From positions 1-39,884 of the forward strand of contig JAESTD010000119.1 in the NCBI GenBank assembly GCA_016763755.1: a stretch of DNA of 39,884 nucleotides, written 5' to 3'. The stretch is from Mucilaginibacter sp. GTDB lineage: Bacteria > Bacteroidota > Bacteroidia > Sphingobacteriales > Sphingobacteriaceae. Below are positions 18,002 to 25,935 of this stretch, one piece after another. Under the pieces are notes generated by a model, which was not told where the DNA came from, made no database searches, and was given only the letters and a program-made list of their open reading frames with translations. Each line of letters begins with the position of its first letter. Within the stretch, counting starts at the first letter, position 1. Made by a program: the position numbers and the translations under genes.

Positions 18002-18355
18002 TCAGTCTTCCTCAAAAGTTATTTGGGCGGCGAGATGTTTGGCGGCTATGCCCACATATGCCGTTTTAAGGATTTCGGTTAGCATATTTTGCTCGATCAA
18101 CAGTAGGTTGATATGTGTCCAGCCCTGTTTGCCCCATTTGTTGGGTACGGGATAGATTACTTCTGCGTTAAAAGTGCAAAAGATATCCTGCTCCCCGGGA
18201 GAGAGCTTAACAGTGGCGCGGTTGTGTTCCGCGGCCACTGTAGCAAATATTTTCTTTTTTACCCTAAAGGAAGTTTTCTCGAAATGGGGTTCTTCGGTCA
18301 CCTCAGGAAACGAGAAAGCTATCTCTCGAAGCATTTGTACGCCATGCATAGTCAT
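18002..18355 (-). CDS. MmcQ/YjbR-family protein
   Basis: Small cytoplasmic protein with a CyaY-like DNA-binding fold (family MmcQ/YjbR, PF04237); precise function unknown. The 117 residues show LREIAFSFPEVTEEPHFEKTSFRVKKKIFA, the KLSPGEQ segment and the late WGKQGWTHINL. The ATG at 18355 is used; a second Met at residue 3 is possible. The gene is bracketed on both sides by repeats that share a 15-base word in opposite orientation (17870-17884 and 18383-18397), with no other gene inside. Confidence 0.88.
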   Translation of the reverse strand: MTMHGVQMLREIAFSFPEVTEEPHFEKTSFRVKKKIFATVAAEHNRATVKLSPGEQDIFCTFNAEVIYPVPNKWGKQGWTHINLLLIEQNMLTEILKTAYVGIAAKHLAAQITFEED

Positions 18356-18382
18356 TTATATTCTAACTAATAAATTGAAATA

Positions 18383-18470
18383 CAATGACCCAATGACAGC
18401 AAAGCAAATGACTCGATGCGTAATGACTAATGACAGCAAAGCAAATGACTCGATGACAGCGAAGCAAAAG
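18383..18470. repeat. Tandem 27-base repeat between yjbR-like gene and mscL
   Basis: AATGACAGCAAAGCAAATGA (27 bases in all) occurs at 18392-18418 and again identically at 18429-18455, period 37. A third, partial copy follows (GATGACAGCGAAGCAAAAG, 18452-18470). The first copy is preceded by CAATGACCCAATGAC, the reverse complement of a word on the far side of the yjbR-like gene. The array ends at the mscL stop. Confidence 0.85.
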
Positions 18471-18471
18471 C

Positions 18472-18861
18472 TTAATCTTTCTTAGCCAACAGGTCGCGAA
18501 TCTCGGTTAATAATGTTTCTTCTTTAGTTGGTGCAGGTGCAACAGTAGGCGCTTCTGCTTCTTTCTTTTTGAAGCTGTTAAGGCCTTTAATGATCAGGAA
18601 CAGCGATAAGGCTATAATGATAAAAGAGATAACCTGAGATATAAAATTACCATACTTAATGGCCGTGCCGGGTATTACCAGCTCACTCAGGTTGGTTAAA
18701 TTAGCAGCTTTTAATGCCGGGGTTAACACCGCAGGGGTAATAATATCATCAACCAGCGATTTAACAATACTGCTAAACGCAGCACCAATAACTACCGCAA
18801 CTGCCAGATCTAATACATTGCCCTTAATGGCAAACTCTTTAAACTCTTTTACAAATCCCAT
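18472..18861 (-). CDS. mscL: Large-conductance mechanosensitive channel
   Basis: Inner-membrane emergency valve that opens on hypo-osmotic shock. The ATG at 18861 gives 129 residues in the standard frame: GFVKEFKEFAIKGNVLDLAVAVVIGAAFSSIV (first helix with the pore-lining Gly/Ala pattern), a periplasmic loop, a second helix (FISQVISFIIIALSLFLIIKG) and a charged C-terminal bundle ending in EIRDLLAKKD. The frame stays open 22 codons upstream, but that part is not family sequence. Confidence 0.96.
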   Translation of the reverse strand: MGFVKEFKEFAIKGNVLDLAVAVVIGAAFSSIVKSLVDDIITPAVLTPALKAANLTNLSELVIPGTAIKYGNFISQVISFIIIALSLFLIIKGLNSFKKKEAEAPTVAPAPTKEETLLTEIRDLLAKKD

Positions 18862-18990
18862 AAGCTTAATATTATTTGTGTTATTAAAGTTATTAATAAA
18901 AAGTTGACTGCTCCAAACAAAAGGCATTTAAAATCATTTAAGGTTGTAAATAAACGCCACAATCCATTTTTAAACTCAGGCTAATTGCCG

Positions 18991-18998
18991 TACTTTTG
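18991..18998 (+). promoter_or_regulatory. Candidate -7 element of rpoN
   Basis: TACTTTTG matches TAnnTTTG, 17 bases before the rpoN ATG. No clear -33 TTTG is present, so this is a weak call. Confidence 0.4.
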
Positions 18999-19015
18999 AC
19001 TCTGCGTCTTATACT

Positions 19016-20491
19016 ATGTTAAAACAAAATCTTCAGCAGAAGCTCCTACAAAAACTTTCGCCTCAGCAAATTCAATTTATAAAATTGCTGCAGGTACCTA
19101 CCGTTTCGCTCGATACCCGTATTAAAGAAGAATTGGAGGAAAACCCTGCTCTTGAAGATATGAGTTTGACCAACATCAACGAACCTGAAGAGCAATACCC
19201 TGACCGCGACCCTGATGAACCCACTTATGATGAAGAAAACGAAGGCGGTGAAATGGATGAGTTTAACATCGACGACTACCTGCAGGATGATAATGTAAAT
19301 GATTACGGCAGTCGTTATGATAATAATGGTGATGATGATGACGATCGCAAGGAAATCCCGATTGCTGTGCAAAGTTCTTTTTTTGAGAATCTGCAGGCAC
19401 AATTGGATCTGCTGCCCTTATCTGATCATGATTTCGCCATTGGTCGCCAGATTATAGGCAGCCTTGATGATGATGGTTATCTGCGCCGCCCCATCATGTC
19501 ATTAACCGATGACCTGGCTTTTTCACAAAATGTGATGGCCGAGGACGAAGAGGTTGAGGACATACTTAAAGTAATCCAATCTTTTGATCCGCCGGGCGTG
19601 GGTGCGCGTACCTTACAGGAGTGCTTGTTAATACAGCTTCGCCGTAAGGATGCCAATGATCCTATTATTAAGAAAGCTATTCTTGTAGTTGAACATTACC
19701 TGGAAGAGTTTACCCGTAAGCATTATGATAAGTTGGAGAAATCATTAAGCATGAACTCCGACGAGCTGCGTGGTGTAGTTAACGAGATCCTGAAACTGAA
19801 CCCAAAGCCCGGCGATAGTAACGAGGTAAGCACCAAGCAAATGCAGGTGATACCGGATTTTCACATCAAAAACAATGATGGTGTACTGGTATTAACCCTC
19901 AACTCTAAAAACGCTCCCGAGCTGAAAGTAAGCCGCTCTTACCAGGAGATGTTTCAGCATTACGATAAGGCATCGCAAAAGGATAAAAAACTGAAAGAGG
20001 CCGTGCAATTCGTTAAGCAAAAGTTAGACTCGGCCAAGTGGTTCATCGATGCTATTAAGCAGCGCCAGCAAACCCTGCTTAAAACCATGAACGCCATTAT
20101 GCAGTATCAGTACGATTTCTTTCTTACCGGCGACGACAAAAACCTTAAGCCGATGATTCTGAAAGATATTGCAGACCGTATTGGAATGGATATCTCAACA
20201 GTATCGCGGGTGGCTAACTCCAAATATGTACAAACCGAGCACGGTACCTTCCTGCTCAAATCATTCTTTAGCGAGGCTATCCAAACCGAAAGCGGCGAAG
20301 AGGTATCAAACAAAGAGGTGAAAAAGATCCTGGAAGAACACATCGGCAAAGAAGACAAGCGCCATCCCCTTGCCGACGAAAAACTCACCGAAATTCTTAA
20401 AGATGCAGGCTATAACATTGCCCGCCGCACGGTAGCCAAATACCGCGAGCAAATGAACATCCCGGTTGCAAGGCTGAGGAAAGAACTATAA
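19016..20491 (+). CDS. rpoN: RNA polymerase sigma-54 factor
   Basis: Alternative sigma factor that needs an AAA+ activator to open promoters. The 491 residues show region I (LQQKLLQKLSPQQIQFIKLLQVPTVSLDTRI, Gln/Leu-rich), an acidic region II (about residues 50-115, very rich in D/E/N), the core-binding domain, a helix-turn-helix (LKDIADRIGMDISTVSRVANSKYVQT) and the RpoN box ARRTVAKYRE near residue 471. It is complete. No sigma-54 activator gene is in the window. It converges on the PorP gene through repeat copy 2. Confidence 0.97.
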   Translation: MLKQNLQQKLLQKLSPQQIQFIKLLQVPTVSLDTRIKEELEENPALEDMSLTNINEPEEQYPDRDPDEPTYDEENEGGEMDEFNIDDYLQDDNVNDYGSRYDNNGDDDDDRKEIPIAVQSSFFENLQAQLDLLPLSDHDFAIGRQIIGSLDDDGYLRRPIMSLTDDLAFSQNVMAEDEEVEDILKVIQSFDPPGVGARTLQECLLIQLRRKDANDPIIKKAILVVEHYLEEFTRKHYDKLEKSLSMNSDELRGVVNEILKLNPKPGDSNEVSTKQMQVIPDFHIKNNDGVLVLTLNSKNAPELKVSRSYQEMFQHYDKASQKDKKLKEAVQFVKQKLDSAKWFIDAIKQRQQTLLKTMNAIMQYQYDFFLTGDDKNLKPMILKDIADRIGMDISTVSRVANSKYVQTEHGTFLLKSFFSEAIQTESGEEVSNKEVKKILEEHIGKEDKRHPLADEKLTEILKDAGYNIARRTVAKYREQMNIPVARLRKEL

Positions 20492-20492
20492 G

Positions 20493-20652
20493 AGAGAGTC
20501 AAGACTGTTAGAGTCAGGAATCAAGATCAGAGAATTAAGAATCAAGATAGCAAGAATCAGGATTCGAAAAGTTTGTACAAAAGAAAATCCCTTTAAAGTA
20601 TTAAAGGGATTTTTATGTCTTGATTCCTGACTCTTATAGTCTTGATTCTCTT
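20493..20652. repeat. Long inverted repeat around a terminator (copy 2)
   Basis: The left arm (20493-20526: AGAGAGTCAAGACTGTTAGA, then GTCAGGAATCAAGA) and right arm (20616-20652, inverted) are nearly the same as the arms at 7225-7360. The left side continues with decayed units of the same words (AGAATCAAGATAGCAAGAAT). A terminator lies inside. The element spans the whole gap between convergent rpoN and the PorP gene. Confidence 0.87.
20584..20614. terminator. Bidirectional terminator between rpoN and the PorP gene
   Basis: AAAATCCCTTTAA (20584-20596) pairs with TTAAAGGGATTTT (20601-20613) over a four-base loop, flanked by A and T runs, so it works on both strands. The stem differs in sequence from that of copy 1 although the surrounding arms are alike. 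Confidence 0.88.
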
Positions 20653-20656
20653 AAGA

Positions 20657-21679
20657 TCACCATCCATGTTGCGGGCTTGTCAATTTGTATTTATTGTTCA
20701 GCAAGATCCCAAGCACCAATTCGTGCGAACCGTTGCTGACTGATCTTAACGGCGATGTGGTAATATCGTAGGCATAACTCACATTAACCAATGAGTTTAA
20801 GTTGAACCCGGCCAACACGCCAAACGAGTCGTTACGGCGGTATGAACCACCAAACCAGAACCTATCCCGAAAAGATAATTTCATGTTGATATCAAAACTG
20901 GTTGGCGTGGGATCGATAAATTTGAGCAGAGCTGAGGGCAAGAGCATCACATCATCAGATAAGTATAACTTTACCCCTGCGGTTGCAAAAAAATGCGGCA
21001 CTGCCTTATTCAAAGTGGCGTTTGAAGTTCTGGTAGAAATATATTGCACCTGCGGCAATATCTGCTGCGCAGAAATACCAAAATAATAATTGGCTGCATA
21101 CCCCCATATACCCACGCCCAGATCGGGTTTCCATTTATTGTTCTCGATGCTTTGCAACACAGGATCGTCCGGATTTTCAAAAGTTAATTCTGATGTAGCC
21201 AGGTGCAAATGATTGGCACCTGCTGATACCCCAACCGATAAATTAAATTTGCTGGTAATGCCCAGGTGGTAAGCATAGGTAGCTGCAATATTGGTCTGAT
21301 CAATCGGGCCGGTTTTGTCGGTAACCATCATAAAGCCAATTCCATGATGCGGTGCTGACGCCTGATAATCGGCAGTGTACATACGGCTGTAGGGGCTTTC
21401 TCCGTCGTAAGGTAAAAAACCTGCGGCATCACCTTGGGTAAACTGTGTACCTATAGGAGCTGTAATAGAAGCATAAGCGGTAACCGGCGCGCCCTCCAGG
21501 CCGCTCCACTGGCTGCGATAGCCAAATTTAAGGTCGGTGTAGTTCTCTATACCTGTAACAGCGGGGTTTAATAGCAGGTTATTAAAAATGTATTGGGTAT
21601 ACTGCGGTTTTTGCTGCGCAACAGCAAAGAGCGAGGTAAAACAAGCTGTGATAAGGATTAGTAATGCTTTCTTAAGCAT
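20657..21679 (-). CDS. PorP/SprF-family type IX secretion membrane protein
   Basis: Outer-membrane barrel of the PorP/SprF family, which serves type IX secretion or gliding in Bacteroidota. The 340 residues begin with a signal peptide (LKKALLILITACFTSLFAVAQ) and the family opening KPQYTQYIFNNLLLNPAVTG. SPLRSVSNGSHELVLGILLNNK near the end is the usual last strand. Genomes of this phylum carry many paralogues, often fused or next to adhesin genes. Here no large adhesin is beside it, so its partner is unknown. It starts 10 bases after the NUDIX regulator stop, which may be chance. Confidence 0.92.
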   Translation of the reverse strand: MLKKALLILITACFTSLFAVAQQKPQYTQYIFNNLLLNPAVTGIENYTDLKFGYRSQWSGLEGAPVTAYASITAPIGTQFTQGDAAGFLPYDGESPYSRMYTADYQASAPHHGIGFMMVTDKTGPIDQTNIAATYAYHLGITSKFNLSVGVSAGANHLHLATSELTFENPDDPVLQSIENNKWKPDLGVGIWGYAANYYFGISAQQILPQVQYISTRTSNATLNKAVPHFFATAGVKLYLSDDVMLLPSALLKFIDPTPTSFDINMKLSFRDRFWFGGSYRRNDSFGVLAGFNLNSLVNVSYAYDITTSPLRSVSNGSHELVLGILLNNKYKLTSPQHGW

Positions 21680-21689
21680 TTGTTGTTGT

Positions 21690-22394
21690 TTAAAAAAATT
21701 TATCTGGATTAGGAACTAAGTTAAGGAATTTTTCAAACTTTTCTTCATAATTAGATTGGTCCAACTGATAGTAAAATGCCCCCTTTTTTGAGGATTGCTT
21801 ATCTTTCTCATTTTGCTTGATGAGTAAGCCGGTAGAAAGCAGTTTACGGCTAAAGTTCCGGTCATCAAACTTGGTTTGATAAACCCCTTCATACAAAGCC
21901 TGCAACTGCGGTATGGTGAATTTACCGGGTAATAACTGGAACAAAATAGGGTGCAAAGAAGCCTTGTAGCGCAGTTGTTTCATAGCCAGTTTAACCATTT
22001 CAGCATGGTCAAAAACCAGATCAGGCATTTCGGTAAGTAAAAACCATTCGGGATGGTTCTCGCTCACTAATTGTTGTTGGTACTGCTGGATATCTATTAA
22101 TGCAAAGTAAGCTATGGACAAGGTACGCTCAACAGGATCACGGTCTGGCTTGCCAAACACCTGAAACTGCTCCATGTAAACATTTTCAAGCCCTGTGCGC
22201 AATTGAAGTACGCGGTTGGCGGCATCTTCGGGGCTTTCAGTAGGTTTCATAAAACCACCCATCAAGCTCCATTTACCCACTTCGGGTTCTATTGCCCTTT
22301 CAACAAGCAGGATCTTGATATCCCATCCGTCAAATCCAAAAATAATACAATCTACAGCAACTAAGGTTCTCGTTTGGCCAGTATATTCGCCCAT
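21690..22394 (-). CDS. NUDIX-fold transcriptional regulator (NrtR/AraR-like)
   Basis: Likely sugar- or nucleotide-responsive repressor. Residues 8-145 form a NUDIX domain; the C-terminal 85 residues (LPGKFTIPQLQALYEGVYQT, FSRKLLSTGLLI) form the winged helix typical of NrtR and of Bacteroides AraR. The NUDIX box keeps Gly47, Glu53, Arg61 and Gly68, but the three catalytic Glu positions are Val62, Leu65 and Arg66, so hydrolysis is not expected. It lies at the downstream end of the sugar cluster on the same strand, 55 bases after the SDR gene. Control of that cluster is an inference from position. A true hydrolase is the less likely alternative. Confidence 0.85.
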   Translation of the reverse strand: MGEYTGQTRTLVAVDCIIFGFDGWDIKILLVERAIEPEVGKWSLMGGFMKPTESPEDAANRVLQLRTGLENVYMEQFQVFGKPDRDPVERTLSIAYFALIDIQQYQQQLVSENHPEWFLLTEMPDLVFDHAEMVKLAMKQLRYKASLHPILFQLLPGKFTIPQLQALYEGVYQTKFDDRNFSRKLLSTGLLIKQNEKDKQSSKKGAFYYQLDQSNYEEKFEKFLNLVPNPDKFF

Positions 22395-22449
22395 AAGTAT
22401 AAGTTTATCAGCTACAAGGTTAATAAATCTGCGGGATTAAAAAAAGCTT

Positions 22450-23238
22450 TTAAGCGTTAGCCAGCGCGCGGTCTAAATGTACGTAACCACCATCAACATA
22501 GATCAGTTGCCCGGTGGTATGGCTTGATCTGTCTGAAAGCAGGAAAACCACCATATCGGCAATTTCGGCAGTAGTGGTCATGCGGTTACCAAACGGGATC
22601 TTTGCCTCGATTGCTTTTCGTTTGGCAATAGGGTCGGCAAGGGTATTTATCCAGTTTTCGTAGAGGGGTGTCCAGCACTCGGCAACCACCACAGCATTTA
22701 CGCGGATACCATACTTAAGCAGTTCAACCGCCCACTCTCGCGTTAGTGCATTTCGCCCGCCATTTGATGCCGCATAAGCCGATGTACCACCTTGCCCGGT
22801 ATCGGCAGTTTTAGAAGTGATGTTTACAATAGGCCCCTTTGACTCTTTAAGATAGGGCAATGCATGATGCGCCATCAGATAATAATGCACCATATTTTTA
22901 TGCAGCGATGCCATAAAGCGCTCATAGTCGCCCTGCTCTAAGCCAATGCCATCGTTAACACCCGCGTTATTGACCAATCCATCAATCCGGCCGTATTTTT
23001 CAACTACAAACCTAACTGCTGCCGCACACTGCTCAGGCTCGGTAAGCTCAGCTACTACCTGAAAACCTTCGGCGCCTCTGGCTTGTAAGGCATCAATAAC
23101 ACCCAGGTTATCTTCTTCACTGCGACCAACTATCACCGGTATGGCACCTTCGGCTGCCAGCGAGGTTACAATCCCCTCGCCGATACCTTTAGCACCTCCG
23201 GTAACAATGATTACTTTACCTTTTAAATTAAGATCCAT
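22450..23238 (-). CDS. SDR-family oxidoreductase, L-fucose/D-arabinose dehydrogenase-like
   Basis: Probable NAD(P)-dependent dehydrogenase that oxidises a free sugar to its lactone. The 262 residues have the cofactor motif TGGAKGIG, VNNAGVNDGIG and a C-terminal HTTGQLIYVDGGYVHLDRAL. These and ALTREWAVELLKYGIRVNAV closely recall, from memory, Burkholderia L-fucose dehydrogenase, which also accepts D-arabinose. Ser142 and Tyr155 of the active site are present, but the usual YxxxK lysine is Asn159 (codon AAT). Either this subfamily uses another residue or activity is altered. An alternative is the later 2-keto-3-deoxy acid dehydrogenase step. It follows the FucP-like gene after a 101-base gap that contains repeat words. 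Confidence 0.85.
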   Translation of the reverse strand: MDLNLKGKVIIVTGGAKGIGEGIVTSLAAEGAIPVIVGRSEEDNLGVIDALQARGAEGFQVVAELTEPEQCAAAVRFVVEKYGRIDGLVNNAGVNDGIGLEQGDYERFMASLHKNMVHYYLMAHHALPYLKESKGPIVNITSKTADTGQGGTSAYAASNGGRNALTREWAVELLKYGIRVNAVVVAECWTPLYENWINTLADPIAKRKAIEAKIPFGNRMTTTAEIADMVVFLLSDRSSHTTGQLIYVDGGYVHLDRALANA

Positions 23239-23246
23239 ATTATTGA

Positions 23247-23280
23247 AGTTGGCAGTTAATAGTTGGCAGTTTGCATCTGC
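23247..23280. repeat. GTTGGCAGTT word repeat
   Basis: AGTTGGCAGTTAATAGTTGG continues into CAGTTTGCA. The same vocabulary (TTGGCAGTTTTTAGTTTGCA) occurs at 2044-2063 between pcm and the acetylesterase gene. Bases 23270-23276 (TTTGCAT region) can pair with TGCAAAC near 23322-23328. Confidence 0.55.
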
Positions 23281-23339
23281 AATTATTAGCTATCTTTTAT
23301 TAAAACTATAAATAATACCTCTGCAAACCGCAGACTAAA

Positions 23340-24617
23340 TTAATGTCCGCTAACAACATCAAGCTTTTTCACTTTGATATTTTGCAGGGCAAACCACAAT
23401 ATTACCGCGAAACTAACTCCCGGCACCACATAAGCTATTTGAATATTAAACATGTCTGATAGTTGGCCCATTACCGGTGGTAAAATAGCACCACCTACGA
23501 TGCCCATAATAACCAATGATGACCCCAACTTGGTTTGCGGCCCGAGATCACGTATCGTTAACGAAAATATTGTAGGGAACATGATAGACATGAAGAACAG
23601 CACCGCCATTAGCACATAAACAACACCGGGGCCATGCAAAGTTACCGCAGCTGCAATTAAACCAATATTGATAATGGCATAGGTAACCAGCAATTTTACC
23701 GGGTTAAAGAATGACATTAATGCCGTGCCGGATAAGCGACCGATCATGAACAACAACAACCCAATGCTGAGTAATTTTGCCGCCCTGTGTTCGCCAAAAC
23801 CGGCTACATGTTCGCTGTAGCGGATAAAGAAACTGGTTACGCAAGCCTGCCCGCCCACATAAAAAAATTCTGCTACTACTCCCCTCATCAAATGTTTGTT
23901 CTTGGTCAATGCAGCTATCCTGCCCAATAGCGGCTTATTTTCAATGGCTTTTGTTTCGGCAGATTCTTCTTTTACAACCGGAAATGCAGTACGCCAAACA
24001 AATATGGCAACAACAAAAACTGTTATACTTATTACGATAAACGGCACTTGTACAGATGAGGCTTCGTGGTTTAAATAAGCTTCTAACTGTTCGGGCGGCA
24101 TCGCTTTTTCCTGTGCATCAGTTAATACAGTTCCTGATAAAATAAACGTACCGCCAATAAATGGTGCCAATGCAGCAGCCATACCATTAAAAGATTGCGC
24201 AAAGTTGATACGTTGTGTAGCACTTGCCGGGTCGCCAATTAAAGTAATGAGCGGGTTGGCAGCAGTTTCAAGGAAAGCCATACCCGAAAACACCACGAAC
24301 AACGCTCCTAAAAAGAACCCATAATTACGTACCGCTGCGGCGGGATAGAACAACGCAGCGCCAAAAGAAAACAATAACAAGCCGAGTATGATGCCGCCTT
24401 TGTAGCTATACTTTTTCATGAATTGTGCGGCCGGTATTGGCAACAGAAAATACGCTACATATGATGCTGAGTCGATCAAAGACGATTGAAAATCTGTAAG
24501 TCGGCAGGCCTTTTTTAAATGCGGGATCAAAATGGGGTTAAGGTTTAATGCAAATCCCCAGATAAAAAACAGCGATGTGATGAGCGCAACCGCAGCCAGG
24601 CTTTTGTCTTTTGACAT
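23340..24617 (-). CDS. FucP-like sugar MFS transporter
   Basis: Proton-coupled sugar importer of the L-fucose permease family in the inner membrane. The 425 residues give 12 hydrophobic segments. FucP marks are LFFIWGFALNLNPILIPHLKK in helix 1 and FLETAANPLITLIGD in helix 4; Glu117 corresponds to the proton-coupling Glu135 of E. coli FucP. The helix 1 position that is Asp46 in E. coli (NLNDIL) is Pro28 here (NLNPIL), so the substrate may differ from L-fucose. FucP-type carriers also take D-arabinose and L-galactose. It sits between the mutarotase-like lipoprotein and the SDR in the same orientation. Confidence 0.9.
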   Translation of the reverse strand: MSKDKSLAAVALITSLFFIWGFALNLNPILIPHLKKACRLTDFQSSLIDSASYVAYFLLPIPAAQFMKKYSYKGGIILGLLLFSFGAALFYPAAAVRNYGFFLGALFVVFSGMAFLETAANPLITLIGDPASATQRINFAQSFNGMAAALAPFIGGTFILSGTVLTDAQEKAMPPEQLEAYLNHEASSVQVPFIVISITVFVVAIFVWRTAFPVVKEESAETKAIENKPLLGRIAALTKNKHLMRGVVAEFFYVGGQACVTSFFIRYSEHVAGFGEHRAAKLLSIGLLLFMIGRLSGTALMSFFNPVKLLVTYAIINIGLIAAAVTLHGPGVVYVLMAVLFFMSIMFPTIFSLTIRDLGPQTKLGSSLVIMGIVGGAILPPVMGQLSDMFNIQIAYVVPGVSFAVILWFALQNIKVKKLDVVSGH

Positions 24618-24662
24618 TATAATATGTTTATTTTACAATTGAAAATTGGTGGCTCAATATAA

Positions 24663-25916
24663 TTATTTAAAGGCAGCTTGTATATCATTCAATGAAATTC
24701 CGAGTGTCTTTAAAGCAATTGCATTCAGTTGATTTTCGTCACCGGTAAAGTGAAATACGCTGTGTTTGTGTGTAAGCGAGCCTCCCGGCCTAAGGAATGC
24801 TGCAGGTGATACGCTTTCTATCTCATAAAATGGTCCCATCTGCCCACCTGTAGCCAATGGTCCATCATTGTAGGCATTCACAGCATCACCGGTAAAAGGT
24901 GGTTTATCAGGCGTCCATTCCTGGTTTAAGTAGGTACCGTTAGGGTCTACATCGTAAAAAGTAATGGTGAGTACCTTATGCTCGGGGTCATAACTGCCGT
25001 TGATCGTTTTGGCTCGGTTTGGTGGCATACCTAATTTACCGCGCGATTTACCGTCCGCTTTAAACAGCAGGATGCCATTGGTGTATTTCACTCTATCCGG
25101 CGGTATCTGGCCAAAATAATCGGTAGTAGCAACTTTGCCTTTGGCTTTCTCGTTGTACGGCACCACGATGACAGTTTTCTCTGATGGTGAAAACATATCC
25201 AGATTCCACAAACAAGGCGCGCCGGTGGTTTTGTCCCAGGCTTTGTCGCCGGTGTTGGTGATGGTGTTGGTGGTGCTGAAAGCTACCGCATTCACCTTAT
25301 CGCCCATGGTTATATTTAACAATTTAGGGATATCGGCAGGTGAGAGAAGCTGTACCTTTCTGTCGATTTTTATTTTGAGTTGGGTGTTGGCATAGTTGAG
25401 CAACTGTGTGGTTTTACTCATCACCACCTCGTTATCCTTTTTAGATACCAGCGTCCACGGCTCGCTATCAATAGCGGGCGGGGTGTGCCAGTTGACAAAC
25501 TCCATTTTGGTACCGGGCTTAAAGTAAACCGAAAACTTACCGCCTTCGGGCCCTAACCAAAGCCTGTCCTCGCCGCCATAGGCGTTCATGTGTTCGTCCG
25601 GCTTTGCGGTAAAGGTTTTGTAGTTTACCCAGCCGAAGCTCCTACCACTATCACCTTCTGCTGTAGAAGTAAACACCTTTGCCTGATACTTTGGAGAGAC
25701 AATGACTTGCGCTTTGCCATCGTTACTTTTTAGAACGATAACGCTATCATGCTTTTGCAGAAAAGCAAGGTCGTGAGCGAAGGTGCTGCTTGATGCATCG
25801 GTGGCAATCTTCGTCCTATCTGTGGCTGTTGTATCAGGTACTTTTTTACTATCTGGCTCCCCGCATGCAGTAAGGGCTATTGCAGGGATAAGTAAATACT
25901 GGGTTATGTTCTTCAT
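24663..25916 (-). CDS. Mutarotase-fold-like lipoprotein of the sugar cluster
   Basis: Predicted lipoprotein of 417 residues: NITQYLLIPAIALTACGEPD with lipobox TAC at the N-terminus. The body, with GGEDRLWLGPEGGKFSVYF, FVNWHTPPAI, GQMGPFYEIESVSP and HKHSVFHFTG, resembles a Bacteroidota lipoprotein family (I believe DUF6786) with an aldose-1-epimerase-like fold. If that is right, it could interconvert anomers of a released sugar in the periplasm before uptake by the FucP-like carrier 45 bases downstream. The enzyme role is an inference; the fold assignment is from memory. The gene starts 19 bases after the FAH gene stop. Confidence 0.75.
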   Translation of the reverse strand: MKNITQYLLIPAIALTACGEPDSKKVPDTTATDRTKIATDASSSTFAHDLAFLQKHDSVIVLKSNDGKAQVIVSPKYQAKVFTSTAEGDSGRSFGWVNYKTFTAKPDEHMNAYGGEDRLWLGPEGGKFSVYFKPGTKMEFVNWHTPPAIDSEPWTLVSKKDNEVVMSKTTQLLNYANTQLKIKIDRKVQLLSPADIPKLLNITMGDKVNAVAFSTTNTITNTGDKAWDKTTGAPCLWNLDMFSPSEKTVIVVPYNEKAKGKVATTDYFGQIPPDRVKYTNGILLFKADGKSRGKLGMPPNRAKTINGSYDPEHKVLTITFYDVDPNGTYLNQEWTPDKPPFTGDAVNAYNDGPLATGGQMGPFYEIESVSPAAFLRPGGSLTHKHSVFHFTGDENQLNAIALKTLGISLNDIQAAFK

Positions 25917-25935
25917 AATTGGTTATTGGCAGCTG

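Noticed and set aside
18392..18470. Possible mini CRISPR array
   Set aside because: The 27-base repeats are separated by only 10 bases, there are no spacers of CRISPR size and no cas genes.
20657..22394. Functional link of the PorP gene to the NUDIX regulator
   Set aside because: The gap is only 10 bases, but PorP/SprF proteins serve type IX secretion and nothing else supports a common task, so no link is claimed.
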